A stretch of 64,000 nucleotides of DNA from Nematostella vectensis (GCF_932526225.1 NC_064042.1:975001-1039000); one strand, 5' to 3'; counted from the stretch's first letter, positions 1 through 12,419 are shown. The notes: a model not told the origin generated them from the sequence alone. Translations and numbers: made by a program.

Positions 1-1364
1 TCAACCAGCTATCATATAGAGTCTCTAATTATCAGCAGAAATACAGAAAATTAGTATGTTATTAATTACTGGATTCTGTGGTCAGATTATGACAGGTTAG
101 CCGCGATTTGTGAAAGAAAAGAAAAAAACATCCAGAACGAAGTGTTAGCCAAAGATATCATTAGGTTGTTGGTGGTTAATAATTAGCAAACAAATTTAAA
201 ATTAACTTTTTTAACTATTTTTTTATATTTTTTTAATACCTGGCCCGTCTTTGAAATCAGGGGTCTTGACACGTTCTCTGTTTGACATTTCTACAAAATC
301 AGCGGATAAAGTTAAATACTATGACCGTCTAACAAAAACCCTTATTCCGATCTCACTTCCTAAGTAACCTGACATTGCTAAAAAGGTTTGAACCGGGTGG
401 TACTGAAACTACTCCCTAGCGCTGCTGGGTAGAGAGTCGGGACTGCACTTTACTTATAAAGGCTTCCGTTTTACGTTACGGAAGAAGATTGATGGACAGA
501 AAAAAAAACAGGAAATATATAAAGATAATTAAAACTAATAACATGACAACATACGAGAAACTCGCAAGAAGAGGCCTCTGGCCTGCGCAACCTAGCTCCC
601 AGGGTCTTATGGGTAATATTCAATATGGTGTCTCATCTTAAAAAAATTACCCAGAAGACCATCGGGGCGTGGTTGAGGCACGAGGTATTAGCTTTGTTTC
701 CCTAATATAAAGTTTAGTGCTTCTGAATTGTTCGAGAGTTGTCACACTAGATTAAGCAGTATGTTGTATTACAAACCTTTGTCCGAGAAAGTCACTTCAC
801 GTCTAGGCGGTGTAGCAGCTGAAAAAAAAAAGAAAAGAAAAGAAAACCCCAAGTTATTATAGTGCTGCTGTATTGCGTATATATTTGTACTTAGATACAT
901 ATTTTGTGCATATCAAAATATGCTGTTTTTCCCCGTTAATTTCCCGTTACAGCAAGTATACGGGCATTCGAAGCAAAAATGGTTCGAATTTTTAATCGGC
1001 GATTAAAGGAAACAATTGATTCTCCTTGCGTAGGTTGCTGTACTGCGTCCTTTAATTAAATAATGATAAAACAAAGCAACCTAAAATCTGTTTTTTCCTC
1101 GTTCAATTGATAACGCATTACCACATACAGGCGTACGGATGCTGAAGGCTAAAATCAAATCAAAAAAGCAATCAAAAGACAACGTTTGGCACGCCCGGAG
1201 TTTTTTGTATTGTGTCTTTTGATGAAAATATTAATCGATCAACCATTGTAGGAGTGCTGGCGTATCGGACTATTAAAAGCAAACCAAAACTGTGACTATC
1301 AACAGACAAACTTTTCCAACCAGACATCTGCTACAATCGATTGATCTTCAATACAAACATTATC
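1..1364. other. 5' flank of the first gene, no coding sequence seen
   Basis: AT-rich sequence in which I find no convincing exon on either strand. It should contain the promoter and 5' untranslated region of the secreted PAN/fibrinogen-like gene that starts at 1365, but I see no recognisable core-promoter motif. A purine run (AAAAAAAAAAGAAAAGAAAAG-like) lies near 820-845. Confidence 0.4.
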
Positions 1365-4300
1365 ATGGGAGTTATCGGTTTAGTTGCGAGAGTATTTTTC
1401 GTGCTACTTTTGGCTGGAAAAGTGTCTCAGGAAAGCTGCCCTGTTATCTCCGAGCAGGGCGTCGCGTTGCTGGGCTATACGTTTGAATCGTTCATTTCGA
1501 GTGAGTTCTGGGAGTGTTATCGGATGTGCCGCGATGAGATCCAATGCTGGAGCCTCAACTACCATCTGGAGTCTCGCCGCTGTGATCTTAACAGTGAAAC
1601 CAGGGAAAGACAACCGTCAAAATCCGTGAGGAGAGACTCGATCGTTTATTTTGACGACAGAAAAGGTTTTTAGTATTTCTCTTTACCACATAACCTAAAT
1701 TAAGGAAACAAATACATATAATACTTTTATATCATATAATGCTCGTTTGGAATCTAAAAATGCCGCCTATAAAAAGTCAAAAGATCAGTATATCTGTTAA
1801 TGCCACAGTACTAGAGAGGATGCAAAATTACCGGCGGTTTACAGCATAGGAATAAAAAATCAACTAGGAGCTGCCTTTTTTGGCAATTTTTGCAATATAT
1901 CTGTTTTACTTTTACTTTACTAAGGTTTGATATTTACTTAAATTTAAATAGTTAATTAATTCAAGCATCAATTTTCCGTTGTGTGTCTTTCTTCTTAGAC
2001 AGAGTATATTGAAGATTAAATAGTGCACCATCGAGTGCATTATTGAGTATTGGATGTACCATAAAACACGGGGCTCTAAGGCTTTTTTGAGCGATTAAAG
2101 GGGGAGGGGGGGAGAAAGATTTAAGAAGAGAGCAGTAGGGTTCGTTCCAATAATCATATTTTCTCTCCAAGGGCTTCATGTTGCTGTAAAACAATGAACA
2201 TACGATGAATAGAAACGCAAGGCTAAAATATGAATTTATTTGTATATTGCCGTCTGTAGCACACAATAAAGGAATTTTGCGCTCATGTAAAGACTTGGAA
2301 GTTCTCGCAGGCAGGCGGTCAGGGGAGTATTGGATTGACCCAGAAGCTAACAGAACACTGGTAAAAGAATACTGTTACTTTGACATCGGTGAGTTGAATA
2401 ATCCCTTCTCGGGACAGGGAGTATTAGATCGACCAGGAAGCTAACAGAATACTGGTAAAAGCATCCTTTTACTTGACATCGGTGAGTTGAATAATCCCTT
2501 CTCGGGACGGGAGTATTAGATCGACCAGGAAGCTAACAGAATACTGGTAAAAGCATCCCTTGAACCTTTTGTCGTGCGAGCATTAGCGTGTATGTCAAAC
2601 CAGGGGTATTCCTTTGTAGAGCTTTTTTTTATGGTTGCTACAAAAGCCCTCTCAGGCTTCTGACAACAAGTAAAGTGCTATAGCAGCAGGATTTGAAGTG
2701 GAGCCAAACACTCTATTGGCACCCAAGGTGTAACCGCTGTTAGAAAATATTGAGCCGATTTTGGGCGGGACAGGAGCAAATCGATTAACTCTTTATGGTA
2801 CTCTTTCAGCAGGGTACGGCAGTTGCGAGAACATCACCAGGTACAGCGCGTGTAAATCCCCTCATTTTTGTTCATCCTAAGGATTTTTTTTAGATATTGG
2901 TTTTGTTAACAGTTATTTGGCCAAATTAACGGAACCAGATGCTGTTCGATCTGTAGTTTGAAAGGGTGCGCTACTTACGCGACCCTCTTTAAGGTTGTGC
3001 AGTTAAACGCAAATAAAATTCTATTTTTATTCAAAATTCTTATTTCATGTTATTTTTTGCAATTATAAAGACTCGGGGTATTTGTATTCTCGCCATAAAA
3101 ACAGCATCTGTCTCTGGCACTTCTACATGTTCCTTAAATGTTATTTTTGCACCTTTTCCGCAGTAAAGTTGATGGTGCGTATGTTCTGGATATCAATGGT
3201 GACCGCGTCGAGGTCTGGTGCCAAATGACGAACTTGACGGGTTGTGACCCGGGCAAGTGGACTCTGGCCGCAAAGGTTGACGGAAAAAAGGCAAGGATCA
3301 GTGTTTCACGAGAGTGGTTTCTAGTACTGAAGAATTAACAAAGCAGTGCAATGCACAGGCAAAATACAAAATAAGAAAAGCATAGGAAACCAAGGACAGA
3401 AGTAACATAATTTGATAGGCGACTCCTGGCTTTTTTGGGGCTGAATTTACAAAAAAACAGAGTAAAAACAGATACCTCCCCCTAGCCTGTAGTGCAGGCG
3501 TTTGCCTATTTACCCGGTGATTTTATAGCGAGCTTTTATTTGGCTAAAGAGTAGTTGCATCACCTTGGTTGGATACATATCTTCAAGACCATTTATCCCT
3601 TAGACTGATTATCTTTATCTTGTTGTGTTTATTTTGCATTTACGAATTGTTTGGGTTGTGGGTACTTCTCAAAGTCGGTACACGCCGGTTGAGGGGTCAA
3701 TGTGTTAAACTAAAAATTTCTCACTAATTTCGCGGATTTCACATTGTTTGTTCATACGAATAGGTCTTCAAAGCGCCCTTTTGTTTTCCCGGCAAATGGC
3801 GTTGTTATCTCCCACGTGAAAAACGAAACGAACGCAGACGCGGAAATCGGCTTTGCTGCTTTAAATTTCCCATTCTCCATTCATTTTATTAAAAATCTTT
3901 TGTCTGCTTAAATATCTTTTAACTGTATGACAATAAATATCAGTCTGCCCTGAAGAAGTCGTATGAAAGACGAAAATTTGGCAGAATCGAATACCAGTTT
4001 TTGGTGTATTACAATAAATATCAAATGAAATGTTCTGCCTTTGGGTAGGTCACTTGGCTCTCCACCGGTTGTTCCTCAGTACTAACGCATCTTTTTATGT
4101 CAGCAAACCTTCCTATATGACTCCACCTACTGGACTGACAAGAATGGCTATAACTATGAAGGCGGCAAGGCGCTAGATGACGAACAGGAGACCAAGCTCC
4201 CAACGTTCTGGGCCACGCCCATGAAGCACGTGTGCATTGGCATGAGGAATGTAAGTACAGTGTGTATGTAAATGTAAAATCCGTTTTTGTAGAGCGTTTA

Positions 4301-5291
4301 TCGCGAAGTCTACAAGCGCTTCACAAGCGACTGACATTTAAGTGGTGTACACTGGCGACATAACGACATAATGAGGGAAAAATACATGTTTTTCTTTTCT
4401 CGTTTTGCCCATGTTTTTTTTTTTCGATGTTATGTTATTGTGACGGATGTACACGCTTGAACCTAAGAATAAAATACGGCGCGCGCCTATGTTATGTCAC
4501 AAGTGTACTCCACGCTTTACTTGTCAGTATATAGAGACAGACTGCTTCCTACAGTCTACAATCACGAGTATAAGGAAGTGTACAGGCACCGCTACGGACC
4601 CTAATACAAGTTAATGACGTGCTGTGATGTCACGGGACACCAGGTTTAACGGTCTTACCTGACAAGACGTGGGATTCCCAATGTAAATAGGCATACATTT
4701 TAAACTCAAAAACGTTAGCCTAGCAGGATCGTCTATAATGCTATAATAGGTATTTAGACAACTAGGATAACAATCAATAGAATATATTAGTGGTCTGCTC
4801 AGAACAGCTTTCCTATTTATCCTACTTTCTCGTAAATCAAAACTAAATAAAGCATAATCTTTACTCCCCAGTCGTCTGGAGGTACGGTGGAATGGCTGCA
4901 GCTGACCGTGCGAGAGCTCACTACACTTTACGAAGTCTTTTCGACCAACAACCATCATCCCACCAATATTCCCCTCTCAAAATGGCTTGGCCTGGTTGGG
5001 CCGTCCTCGGGGGTACTACAGAAAAACTGCAACCGCCAGGGATTTAATGCGGAATCCGGGGAAGACAGGGCTGGTGCTCGGATTGGGGTCGTAGCAAATA
5101 ATGAGGCCGATTGCAATAGCTGTGATTCGTTTATCGGGATAGGCACAAAACAAAATCCTTCGTTCTCGCGCGGTTTTTCTTGTGGAAATGAATGTTTTTA
5201 CGGACCGTGTAAGGATGTCCTTGGAAGATTGTTTGATAAATATCAGCAGAGAACCTTTGGGTTTGTACTGATCAAGTCTACGTCTGCCTAG
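1365..5291 (+). CDS. Secreted PAN/apple plus fibrinogen-like protein (cnidarian skeletal-organic-matrix-protein-like family), 5 exons
   Basis: Proposed coding exons are 1365-1665, 2272-2317, 3164-3290, 4104-4250 and 4872-5291. All phases agree and give about 346 aa. The ATG at 1365 starts a clear signal peptide (MGVIGLVARVFFVLLLAGKV), so the protein should be secreted. Exon 1 then encodes a PAN/apple-like cysteine pattern beginning at C25 (FWECYRMCRDEIQCWSLNYH). Exons 2-5 encode a fibrinogen-C-like module: SCKDLEVL, DGAYVLDINGDRVEVWCQM, GKWTLAAKVDGKK, QTFLYDSTYWTDKNGYN, then NCNRQGFN, ARIGVVANNEADCNS and a C-terminal GFVLIK. This domain type is expanded in cnidarians and is found in coral skeletal matrix and adhesion proteins; any carbohydrate or matrix binding is inference. 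Two splice sites are unusual. Intron 3 starts GC (AAG then GCAAGG at 3291), a GC-AG intron. The exon 2 donor at 2318 is weak but is the one that keeps frame. A stronger GTGAGT donor at 2389 would need a different acceptor. Confidence 0.8.
2325..2568 (+). repeat. Tandem duplication of an exon 2 edge plus splice donor
   Basis: A unit of about 93 bp occurs at 2325, 2419 and (partial) 2511. It starts GAGTATT and contains GAAGCTAACAGAA, CTGGTAAAAG, CATCGGTGAGTTG and CCCTTCTCGGGAC. The first copy is open and encodes a segment (EYWIDPEANRTLVKEYC) typical of this fibrinogen-like family. It overlaps the possible 3' extension of exon 2. Later copies carry frame breaks. The unit includes a good donor (GTGAGT), so the duplication also copied a 5' splice site. 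Confidence 0.85.
3413..3708 (+). mobile_element. piggyBac-like MITE, internally deleted copy
   Basis: The 5' part (GACTCCTGGCT, CTGAATTTACAAAAAAACAG, AACAGATACCTCCCC) and the 3' part (GAGTAGTTGCAT, CACCTTGGTTGGAT, TTTGGGTTGTGGGTACTT, GAGGGGTCAATGTGTTAA) match the element at 16392-17126. About 450 bp of the middle is missing. The 3' TTAA is present and the 5' TTAA has decayed. It lies in intron 3 of the PAN/fibrinogen-like gene. Confidence 0.75.
4342..4513. mobile_element. Short MITE with GTACAC-type inverted ends
   Basis: The left end (GTGGTGTACACTGGCGACAT) is matched in inverted orientation by the right end (TGTCACAAGTGTACTCCAC). Inside are ACATAACGACATAATG and CATGTTTTT, shared with the element at 34421-34608. 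The two copies look like one family. It sits in intron 4 of the PAN/fibrinogen-like gene. Confidence 0.7.
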
Positions 5292-5397
5292 TGCTCGTGA
5301 ATGTCAAAACACTGGAATTGCTTTGTATTGATACCTGCTTTTTGCCAGTATTTATGTTTATAATATCGTTTTCAAATATATATTAAAATACGAAAAA

Positions 5398-8300
5398 TTA
5401 GTCATAAAATGTAAACAATCTAGAGCGGCGAAAAAAACATAATAAGAATTTTGTTCCAGTGAAGTATTTGTGGAGTGAAATCGTACCGAGAGCTTGCTGT
5501 TGTCTGGGGATGGCGGCTTGTTGGACTTCTTCCCCCACAGCCTGAAATTAACCGCATACAAGGAACCTCGGTCAAAAAGGAAAAAACACTTTAACAGTAT
5601 CAAAATGCAACATCTACCTTTCTATTGTTTTCTTGATTTTGAAGTTGCTGTTGAGGAAAAATATTGCTCTAGTAATAAATTTCAGCATTTGAATGAGAAC
5701 ACTGTTGCCCAAAATATAATGACTCCAAAGGAAATTTATCAAGAAAAGGCGCCTTTACTTAAATCGAGGAAATTGTTTTAAGAGTCTCTTTAAGCCGACC
5801 TGAAAGAGTTCATCAATATACGCCCCCCCGCCCCCCATAGAGAGAGGGTACTTATCAATATACGGTATATTGGTGTACTAGTCCCGTGTGTGCCCTGTAA
5901 CATTTCTTACCTTGCTCAGGTTCTCCACCATGTTTACAAGTCGTTCTTTCTCGGCTTGCTCCGCCTCCAATTTGGAGCCGTACTGAGAAAGGAGATCTTG
6001 TACCTAAAGCAGCAACCAAAACATACTCAACACGATCGTGACACACTCCTATGCATGTTAGCAATGAAATGGAACATGCATTTATGGTTATTATTACACA
6101 TCTACATTGTCACTAGGGATTAAACACATATAGTCTCTAAACATGTACAGTGGCACCAAGACCGCAGCAAAAACATTTGTTGTTTATATTTGATGAAGTT
6201 AGATAGGATTTTCTACCAGTTGCCCCTGCTGATTATGAAATGTGTACCCATTGTAGTGCTATATGTCATTTGCCAATATGTGTGTGTAATTATTCTTGCC
6301 AAATATTCCACCAAATGTTGTCTAACCTTGACGACTTCTTTCTGGTGTTCGTGCTGGAGACGCTCCTCTTTGCTTTTCCACTTCTGGTTCATTCGCCTCA
6401 GCTCCCTCTGCATTTCTTCTTGCGATTGGACACGGACCTGTTGTAGCTGTTGGAGTAAAATTATTAAGAATAGAAACACAACAACGCAAGAGATAAAGCT
6501 TTTATTATCTCATTTTGAATTCAGTGGCATTTCCTCTCTGGCAGATTTCCCCTGGAGTCAGGATTTGTGACAAAACTGTGACGAACCTATAAATCCCAAT
6601 AAAAATACAAGAAACACTTTTCAGAAAAGCAAATATATCAAATTTAAATCACTGTCAATTCATCCTGCAATAGATACGGCTCTATTCTATCTCTGAATCC
6701 TTAAAAAATCTGTACAAATGATAATGTTTTTCAAGGAAGCCTAGTTTTCAGAGGAAGCCTAGTACCTGGTTTTCAAATTCTTCTCTGACCATCTCAGCGA
6801 TCTCCTCTTTGTTGTTTGGTTGGAACTTAGGAGGAGCATCTAGTTCATCCTCGTCCTATATCACAACAGTTACTGTCAGAATTAGGCGGTGTGTTTGGAT
6901 GTACGATAATTAACAAAAACACATTAAAGCACACTCTACCTTGATGTTTCCGATCATGGAAGGCCGTGAATCTGAATACAAACGATACAGTAATATAATT
7001 GAGGCAGTACATTACAATGCACTGTTAAACAGATGAGAAGAAATTTGAGAGAACTTACTCATTTTGTACTCCAAGTCTGCCAGAGCCTATATCAAAATAA
7101 AAACGACAACCTTAATCCCATTGACAAATGTTATATTATGTTTTATTCCAACGCCACTTGTTAATCGCCTTGATTGGTCAAGGGTCCATGTTGGCATGCA
7201 TGTTCCCCAAACTAGATTGTAATTTATCAAACATTTTCATTGTTGTGTAAAAAAAACAGATCTCATTTTATTTGTGCGTCTGTCCTTTAACAGATGGACA
7301 AAAGGCGTCACAGCATGTCATGAACAACAGTCACGCAACTCGACTGCGCCTTGTTGCGTACTTTTTTGTTCATGACACTGTGACGTCATCTGTGCATCTA
7401 TCAGGTTCTGACCCACACAAAAATGAGGTCTATTTGTTAAATATCATCTATGAACTAACCTGAGTAAGCGCTTTCTTCTCTTGTTGGTTTTGGGTGCTCA
7501 TGTTCTGAATCTCCCGTTGCAGTGACTGCCTTAGTGACATGAGCTCTCTCTAAACGTGACAATTCATAACAACGTAAACAGCAGTTCATCAGCTCTAACA
7601 TCACAATTTAACAAACGAATGGTTGCTATTCAAAACAATTAACCTGTCATTCAGATAAAAAATAATATAACGTAACCAAGCTTATAAAAACACACCGCAA
7701 TCCATCTAATTAATAGTCATCACCTTTCTGTAACTACCTTACAGTAACTGGTAATATCACTATAACTATTATCAACAAGTTCATTACAAACACCTAATGC
7801 CTCCATGTAACTACCAATGATAACATCTCCCATCATCAACTTGATCACAAACACCTTTCTGTGGTTTGCACTGGTAGCATCATACTAATCCTAATCTTTA
7901 TCACCAACACAACACCTTCCTGTAACTACCACTACCGCATCATCATCATCTTCTCACCCTGTGATTCTCATCTTCTTGCATCTTCCATTGCTCATATTTG
8001 GACTCTAGCTCCTTCACCTTTTGATCGTCATTTGAAAACTGATTTCTATCCTGCAAAATCAGACAGAAATTAGGGTCAGATCGTGTCATTTTAGTAAGTC
8101 AATTTTTGGCTAAGTACAGTAAAATAAAACTTGTGCTACTGCTTGAAGTTTCTTTGAAAGTTGAGCCTCTAATTACCAACTAGCTAGCGAAGTACTCGGG
8201 TTACTATACCTTTGCATACTGCATTTCTCTTGCATTCCTCTCATTCATAAGGTCTCTCTCTGTTGCATATAGTCTGTCCTTGATCTGCTTCACTTCCTCA

Positions 8301-11300
8301 ATCAAGGCAGCTTTCTCGGCCTCAGCTGTCTCATTCTCTGCTGGTTTGGAGGTCACAGTCATGGGCTTAACTGACCCATTTGCTATGGGGTGATCATCAT
8401 GGCGCCGTGATAAATGGGCTAACAGATACTCCTGGCTCACAAAAGCTTTGGCGCAGTACGGACACTGAAGACAAATACAAGATAAAACAATATAAAGCAT
8501 GAGATATATGGAAATATTTCAGGTAGAACATGATAAATGAGTTGTTGAAGGCTCCTGGCTAACAAAAATTAAACACAGTATGGACACTGAATAGAAATAA
8601 AAGACAACAAAATAAAGCATAGAGAGATAAATGTTACAGCTGTACAGAACCAGATAGCTCAGAGGTACAGTATAGCCTGTGCACAAAGTCCAGGCCCGTA
8701 CCCAGGAGGGTGCAGGGGGTGCGAATGCACCCCCCACACACACAACGGCAGAAGGTCCACTTTTGGTTCTCAATAGACTTGCTATTTGTAGACAAAACTA
8801 CAAAGCATAAGCTAGATCACTCTGGTATGTAGCCAAATCCAATAATAAACGTCCAGTGGAGATACTGCAAACGCATAAAAAAATCTCTTTTTGTTTTTTG
8901 GGGGTGGTCAGATTTTTATCTGAGAACTCACCCCCCCCCCCCCCCCACCCCGGGAAAATCTAGATTCGCACGGATTTTGCACACCCCCCCAGAAAAATCC
9001 TGGGTACTGGCCTGAAGTCAACACAAATGGACACTTGTCAATACAATTTGTCAATGAAATGCAATTTGCCTGTTTTGTTTTGCCAGAGATTGGTAAAGAT
9101 TCTTTACCTTTAACAACCTGGTGGTGCACGTGGACCTCACCTTGTGGATGCCACTAGCCCCAGCCCGCATCATGAGCTGATACTCCGCTATCCACTTTTT
9201 CAACCTTTTAATCTCCTTCTTTTGCTTGCTGTGAAGCTCAGATTTGTGATCCAGTTCCTTGCGCACTTGCTCAGCACTCTGAGTTTTTGAAGAAAAGAAG
9301 AACATATAAAGGATAGAGGAAACACCTTAAAGAGTAAGTTTCCAATTTTTCACTTGGAGGCAAAATGAATGATCATTTCCAAAAAGAATTTCTTAAAAAC
9401 TACTAAACTATCAAATTCAACGGAAAAAAAATACAGCTACTGTAGCTCTTCTTCTCACCACCAGGGCACTTGCTAGCGATTAGCTGTGAACTAGAGAGGA
9501 TCTTGAAAGATCAGCTCTGTATCTAGTCTCGCTACAATCTAACATACTCTTAGTTCCAGTACCAAAACACAATTTATGGTAGAGGGTCCATGCTATTGAC
9601 AACTTAAAATGGAAAGATAGAGCACCATTTTTTAGATTCCTTCATTTTGCTTATTATAAAGTGCTATGAAACAAAGATCCTATATCAAACATCATAGCCT
9701 TTTGAAATTTTTCTTTTGAACAAAGCAGCAGCAAGCATAATTGGCAGACAAGCAAAAGTAGGCGGTGGAGATTGATAGCCAATGCTCAGTGGAAAATAGC
9801 TGGCACTTTCGCCGGCCGCCGGGGCATAATGAAACCCCTGCTTGGTAGGGTGTTACTTTTACAAATGACCTCCTTACCTGCATAGTTTCTTGTACTTTAG
9901 TCATCTCTATCTCCAGGCTGGTTTGCAAACACTCTTGGCAGTGCTATGAGCCACAGATAAAATTATCAGCTGGTCTTCAGAAACATTACACATTGTCATC
10001 GTCATCATCATGAACATCTTGTCATATTTTTCATTTCCATCACCATAATCACAATCATCACCATCATTGTCATTATTGCAATCTTACCAGTAGGTACTCA
10101 ATGATAAGTTGTGCAAGGCGGAACAGCTTCAGGAAGTGGGGGCCAAATTGCATGCTCTGCATACCCTACAAATTAACAATCACAAAATGTCTGTCATATC
10201 ACAAATACAGTGGCCTTATATCTTTCACAATACAATACCAAATAATTTACCATTTCAGTCTCTAGGTTACAGTAGGTTATGTGCAGAATATTGTCCTGTA
10301 ACATCTTCATGTCCATGTCCCGCACCAGCCGATCCATGTCAACTGAAGCTGGAATACCAAAAACAGAAAGATTCAAAAGATAAAAAATGGATCAAATTAA
10401 TATGAACAAGTCTGGGTAATCAAAAAAGGCTTTAGGCAGTGAGGAGGAATAGTCCTGTACAGGAACAAAAATGATCCCAGGATCTGGAACGATCCCAGGA
10501 CCTGAATTGATCCCAAAAAGTACCCTAACTGATCCCCGGACCCGAAACAATACCAACGGGTCCTGTAAGTCAACCCCAAGAAATTACGGTAATGGAATAA
10601 GGGAAAGCAGAAAAAATCACTTGCAATTCTTAAAGCATAATGAAGGGTTAACAGCGACTCTACTAAACAACGTAACTTTAAAAACTTTTAAATTCCATAC
10701 TTCTATTAATATTAAATTGCCCCGCGGTAAACCCATAAACAGAGTCCAAAACAAATACACAACTTTTAATTGTCACTGAAAAGAATACAACATAAACATA
10801 GCACAGCTTTGCTCAGAACAATCAAACTTTTGACCTTCAATTCACACTCTAAACATTTGCAGTTCCGGCGCATGACTCTAACACTATAAATCTCATTTCC
10901 GGTAAACATCACCCCTAAAAATCTATATTCATTTGACAACCAAACATGTATTTCACCAGGAAATCCATGTACACATGAGCGAATATTTACACATTTTAGG
11001 CAGCAAATTTGGCCGACAAGATGGAATGACAAAAGCACACTGAGTAATGCACTCCAACAACCCTTAAATATTAAGAGATGTGGCTTTTGTTGAAAGCAAT
11101 ATTATGTGTCAATATGTGAGTTTTGAATTTCCTCATTTAGTCATGCGTACAACGGTGCATGATCTCGCTTCCTACGGAAAGTAGCATGTCTTATCTATGT
11201 AGACTTTATTTTATGGCTTGTTATGTATAAATGATTTATTCACGCTTGGTTCTTCAAATTACTATCATATAAATTGTTATTTTACCCAAATTTCTGACTC

Positions 11301-12280
11301 AAGCACTGTATTTCCCACGCAGTCAGAAATTAAAATCTTTAATACTACTGTAACTATGGTTATTGTTTAAATTTCCTTATAGTAACACAAATAACGCTAA
11401 TTAAATAGTTTCATCCACACTCCTTCCTTCCACACTCCTTCTGTTTGTCCATTACTGCAATTCCTTGGGGTTCATTTTGGGGACTCCTGGGGATCGATAC
11501 AGGTCCCAGGATCAGTTGGGGGACTTTTGTGGATCGTTTTGCGTCCTGGAATCATTTCGGGTCCTGTACAGTCCCTCTAATTGTTGGCTTTGAGAGGATT
11601 TTGAGACCCAGTATATATCACGCCCAGAACGACAGACACAGAAGTTTAGCGATTTAACAGACAATTTTGTCTTTGGTTTTTCTTCTTTTTTTTTTTGTAA
11701 GTGGGCCTCTCACTTCTAGCAGCTCTGTCATCCAACTCCCTATGAACCACCCATACCCAGGATTCTTCTTGGGGGGGATGGGGTGCAAAATCTGAAAAAA
11801 ATGGACCGGGGGGGGGGGGGGGGGGGGGAAAGGGGGAGTTCTCTGATAAAAATCTGATCCACCCGAAAAAACAAAAAGGATTTTTTTAATGCCTTTGCAG
11901 TATCTCCACGGGACCTTTTGTCGGATTTGACTACATACCAGAATGATCTAGCTTATGCTTTAAAGTTTTGTCTACAAATAGCATGTCCATTGGAAACCGA
12001 AAGTGGACCTTCGGCCAATGAGGGGAGGGGGTGCGCGGCATGACCACCTACATGTAGGTTGGACATGTGACACCAAAACTACACTGACACTGTAATATTA
12101 ACAGTTCCAATCAAGTCCCCACCCCTCCCCCTGTTGTATTCCAATTAGAGAATGACATTTTCAACTAATCTTAAGTGAATCACCACCCCTGCATGCATTA
12201 TTATTCTCAACTAATAACCAGGCCTTACCAAGCTTGCGCCAGTCAACAGGTTGGCTACGTGGACCAAAGGAGAAATTCAT
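5398..12280 (-). CDS. DZIP1: DZIP1, DAZ-interacting zinc finger protein 1 (cilium/basal body), 14 coding exons
   Basis: Coding exons, high to low: 12280-12229, 10348-10251, 10156-10088, 9942/9943-9878, 9278-9141, 8464-8210, 8050-7958, 7549-7460, 7086-7059, 6971-6940, 6855-6766, 6446-6327, 6003-5911 and probably 5541-5398. Phases agree throughout, giving about 455 aa. The N-terminal DZIP domain is plain: PVDWRKLASVDMDRLVRDMD, LQDNILHITYCNLETEM, FGPHFLKLFRLAQLIIEYLL. A single C2H2 finger follows (CPYCAKAFVSQEYLLAHLSR; C142, C145, H158, H163), then a long charged coiled coil to about residue 408. DZIP1 acts at the basal body/centriolar satellites in ciliogenesis and Hedgehog signalling in vertebrates (established for the family). 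The ATG lies six bases inside an acceptor-like CAG, so an upstream non-coding exon is likely. The terminal exon (AVGEEVQQAAIPRQQQ, stop at 5398) is the least certain. Vertebrate proteins are longer at the C-terminus. Confidence 0.88.
7160..7450. mobile_element. Palindromic MITE, copy 1
   Basis: Shares long segments with 32330-32622 in the opposite orientation: GATTGGTCAA, CCCCAAACTAGATTGTAAT, TTTTCATTGTTGT, TTTTTTGTTCATGACAC, GTCATCTGTGCATCTA and ACACAAAAATGAG. The copy is partly self-complementary (CATGTCATGAACAA near 7313 against TTGTTCATGACACTG near 7366). It occupies the DZIP1 intron between exons 8 and 9. The outer ends are not sharply defined. Confidence 0.65.
7720..7960. repeat. Degenerate simple repeat in a DZIP1 intron
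   Basis: Diffuse repetition of words such as GTAACTACC, CATCATCA and AACACC, with no clean period. It lies directly before DZIP1 exon 7 in genomic order. Probably an old, decayed microsatellite. Confidence 0.4.
8519..8640 (-). pseudogene. Decayed duplicate of the DZIP1 zinc-finger exon start and its acceptor
   Basis: Read on the minus strand, this stretch repeats the acceptor and first part of DZIP1 exon 6: TTCAGTGTCCATACTG here against TTCAGTGTCCGTACTG in the true exon, followed by AGCCAGGAG in both. The adjoining intron is also copied (ATAAAGCAT downstream on the plus strand in both). An in-frame stop follows the second cysteine, so this copy cannot encode a finger. It lies about 115 bp upstream of the real exon in transcription order. 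Confidence 0.7.
8691..9014. mobile_element. MITE with CAGGCC(C/A)GTACCCAGGA inverted ends and 5-bp target duplication
   Basis: The ends are CAGGCCCGTACCCAGGA and, inverted, CAGGCCAGTACCCAGGA. The flanks both read AAGTC (8686-8690 and 9015-9019), a candidate 5-bp target duplication. Inside are GTATCTCCAC-type sequence (inverted), a 16-base C run at 8931-8946 and GGTGCGAATGCACCCCCC. A rearranged copy in the opposite orientation lies at 11747-12042. The superfamily is not certain. It sits in DZIP1 intron 5. Confidence 0.75.
10444..11577. mobile_element. 1.1-kb element with GTACAGGA inverted ends and GATCCC subterminal repeats
   Basis: The left edge reads GAGGAATAGTCCTGTACAGG and the right edge, inverted, GAGGGACTGTACAGGACCC. 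Both ends carry clustered GATCCCAGGA-like words (left 10471-10550, right 11480-11560, inverted). The middle is AT-rich with no transposase I can recognise, so a non-autonomous DNA transposon is most likely. It occupies most of DZIP1 intron 1. Confidence 0.5.
11747..12042. mobile_element. Second copy of the CAGGCC..TACCCAGGA MITE, inverted and end-truncated
   Basis: Carries in the opposite order the internal words of the 8691-9014 element: TACCCAGGATT, AAAAATCTGATCC, CCTTTGCAGTATCTCCAC, GACTACATACCAGAATGATC, TTTTGTCTACAAATAGCA and CGAAAGTGGACCTTC. A run of about 20 G at 11808-11828 matches the C run of the other copy. The right terminal repeat is missing. Confidence 0.7.
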
Positions 12281-12419
12281 AACCCCTGTAGACAAACAAA
12301 AAAAACCTTTGGTTACAAAGTGAGAAACAACAATTATTGAAAGCTGATCTCCCTAATATCATGTGTCAGATCCAATACAATTACTGTATTTCAAATAAAG
12401 TTGCACTCCATAGCACTAG

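Noticed and set aside
3940-4010. CCTGAAGAAGTCG..AAAGACGAAA sequence resembling a Penelope or LINE 3' end
   Set aside because: Too short and without reverse-transcriptase sequence nearby to assign.
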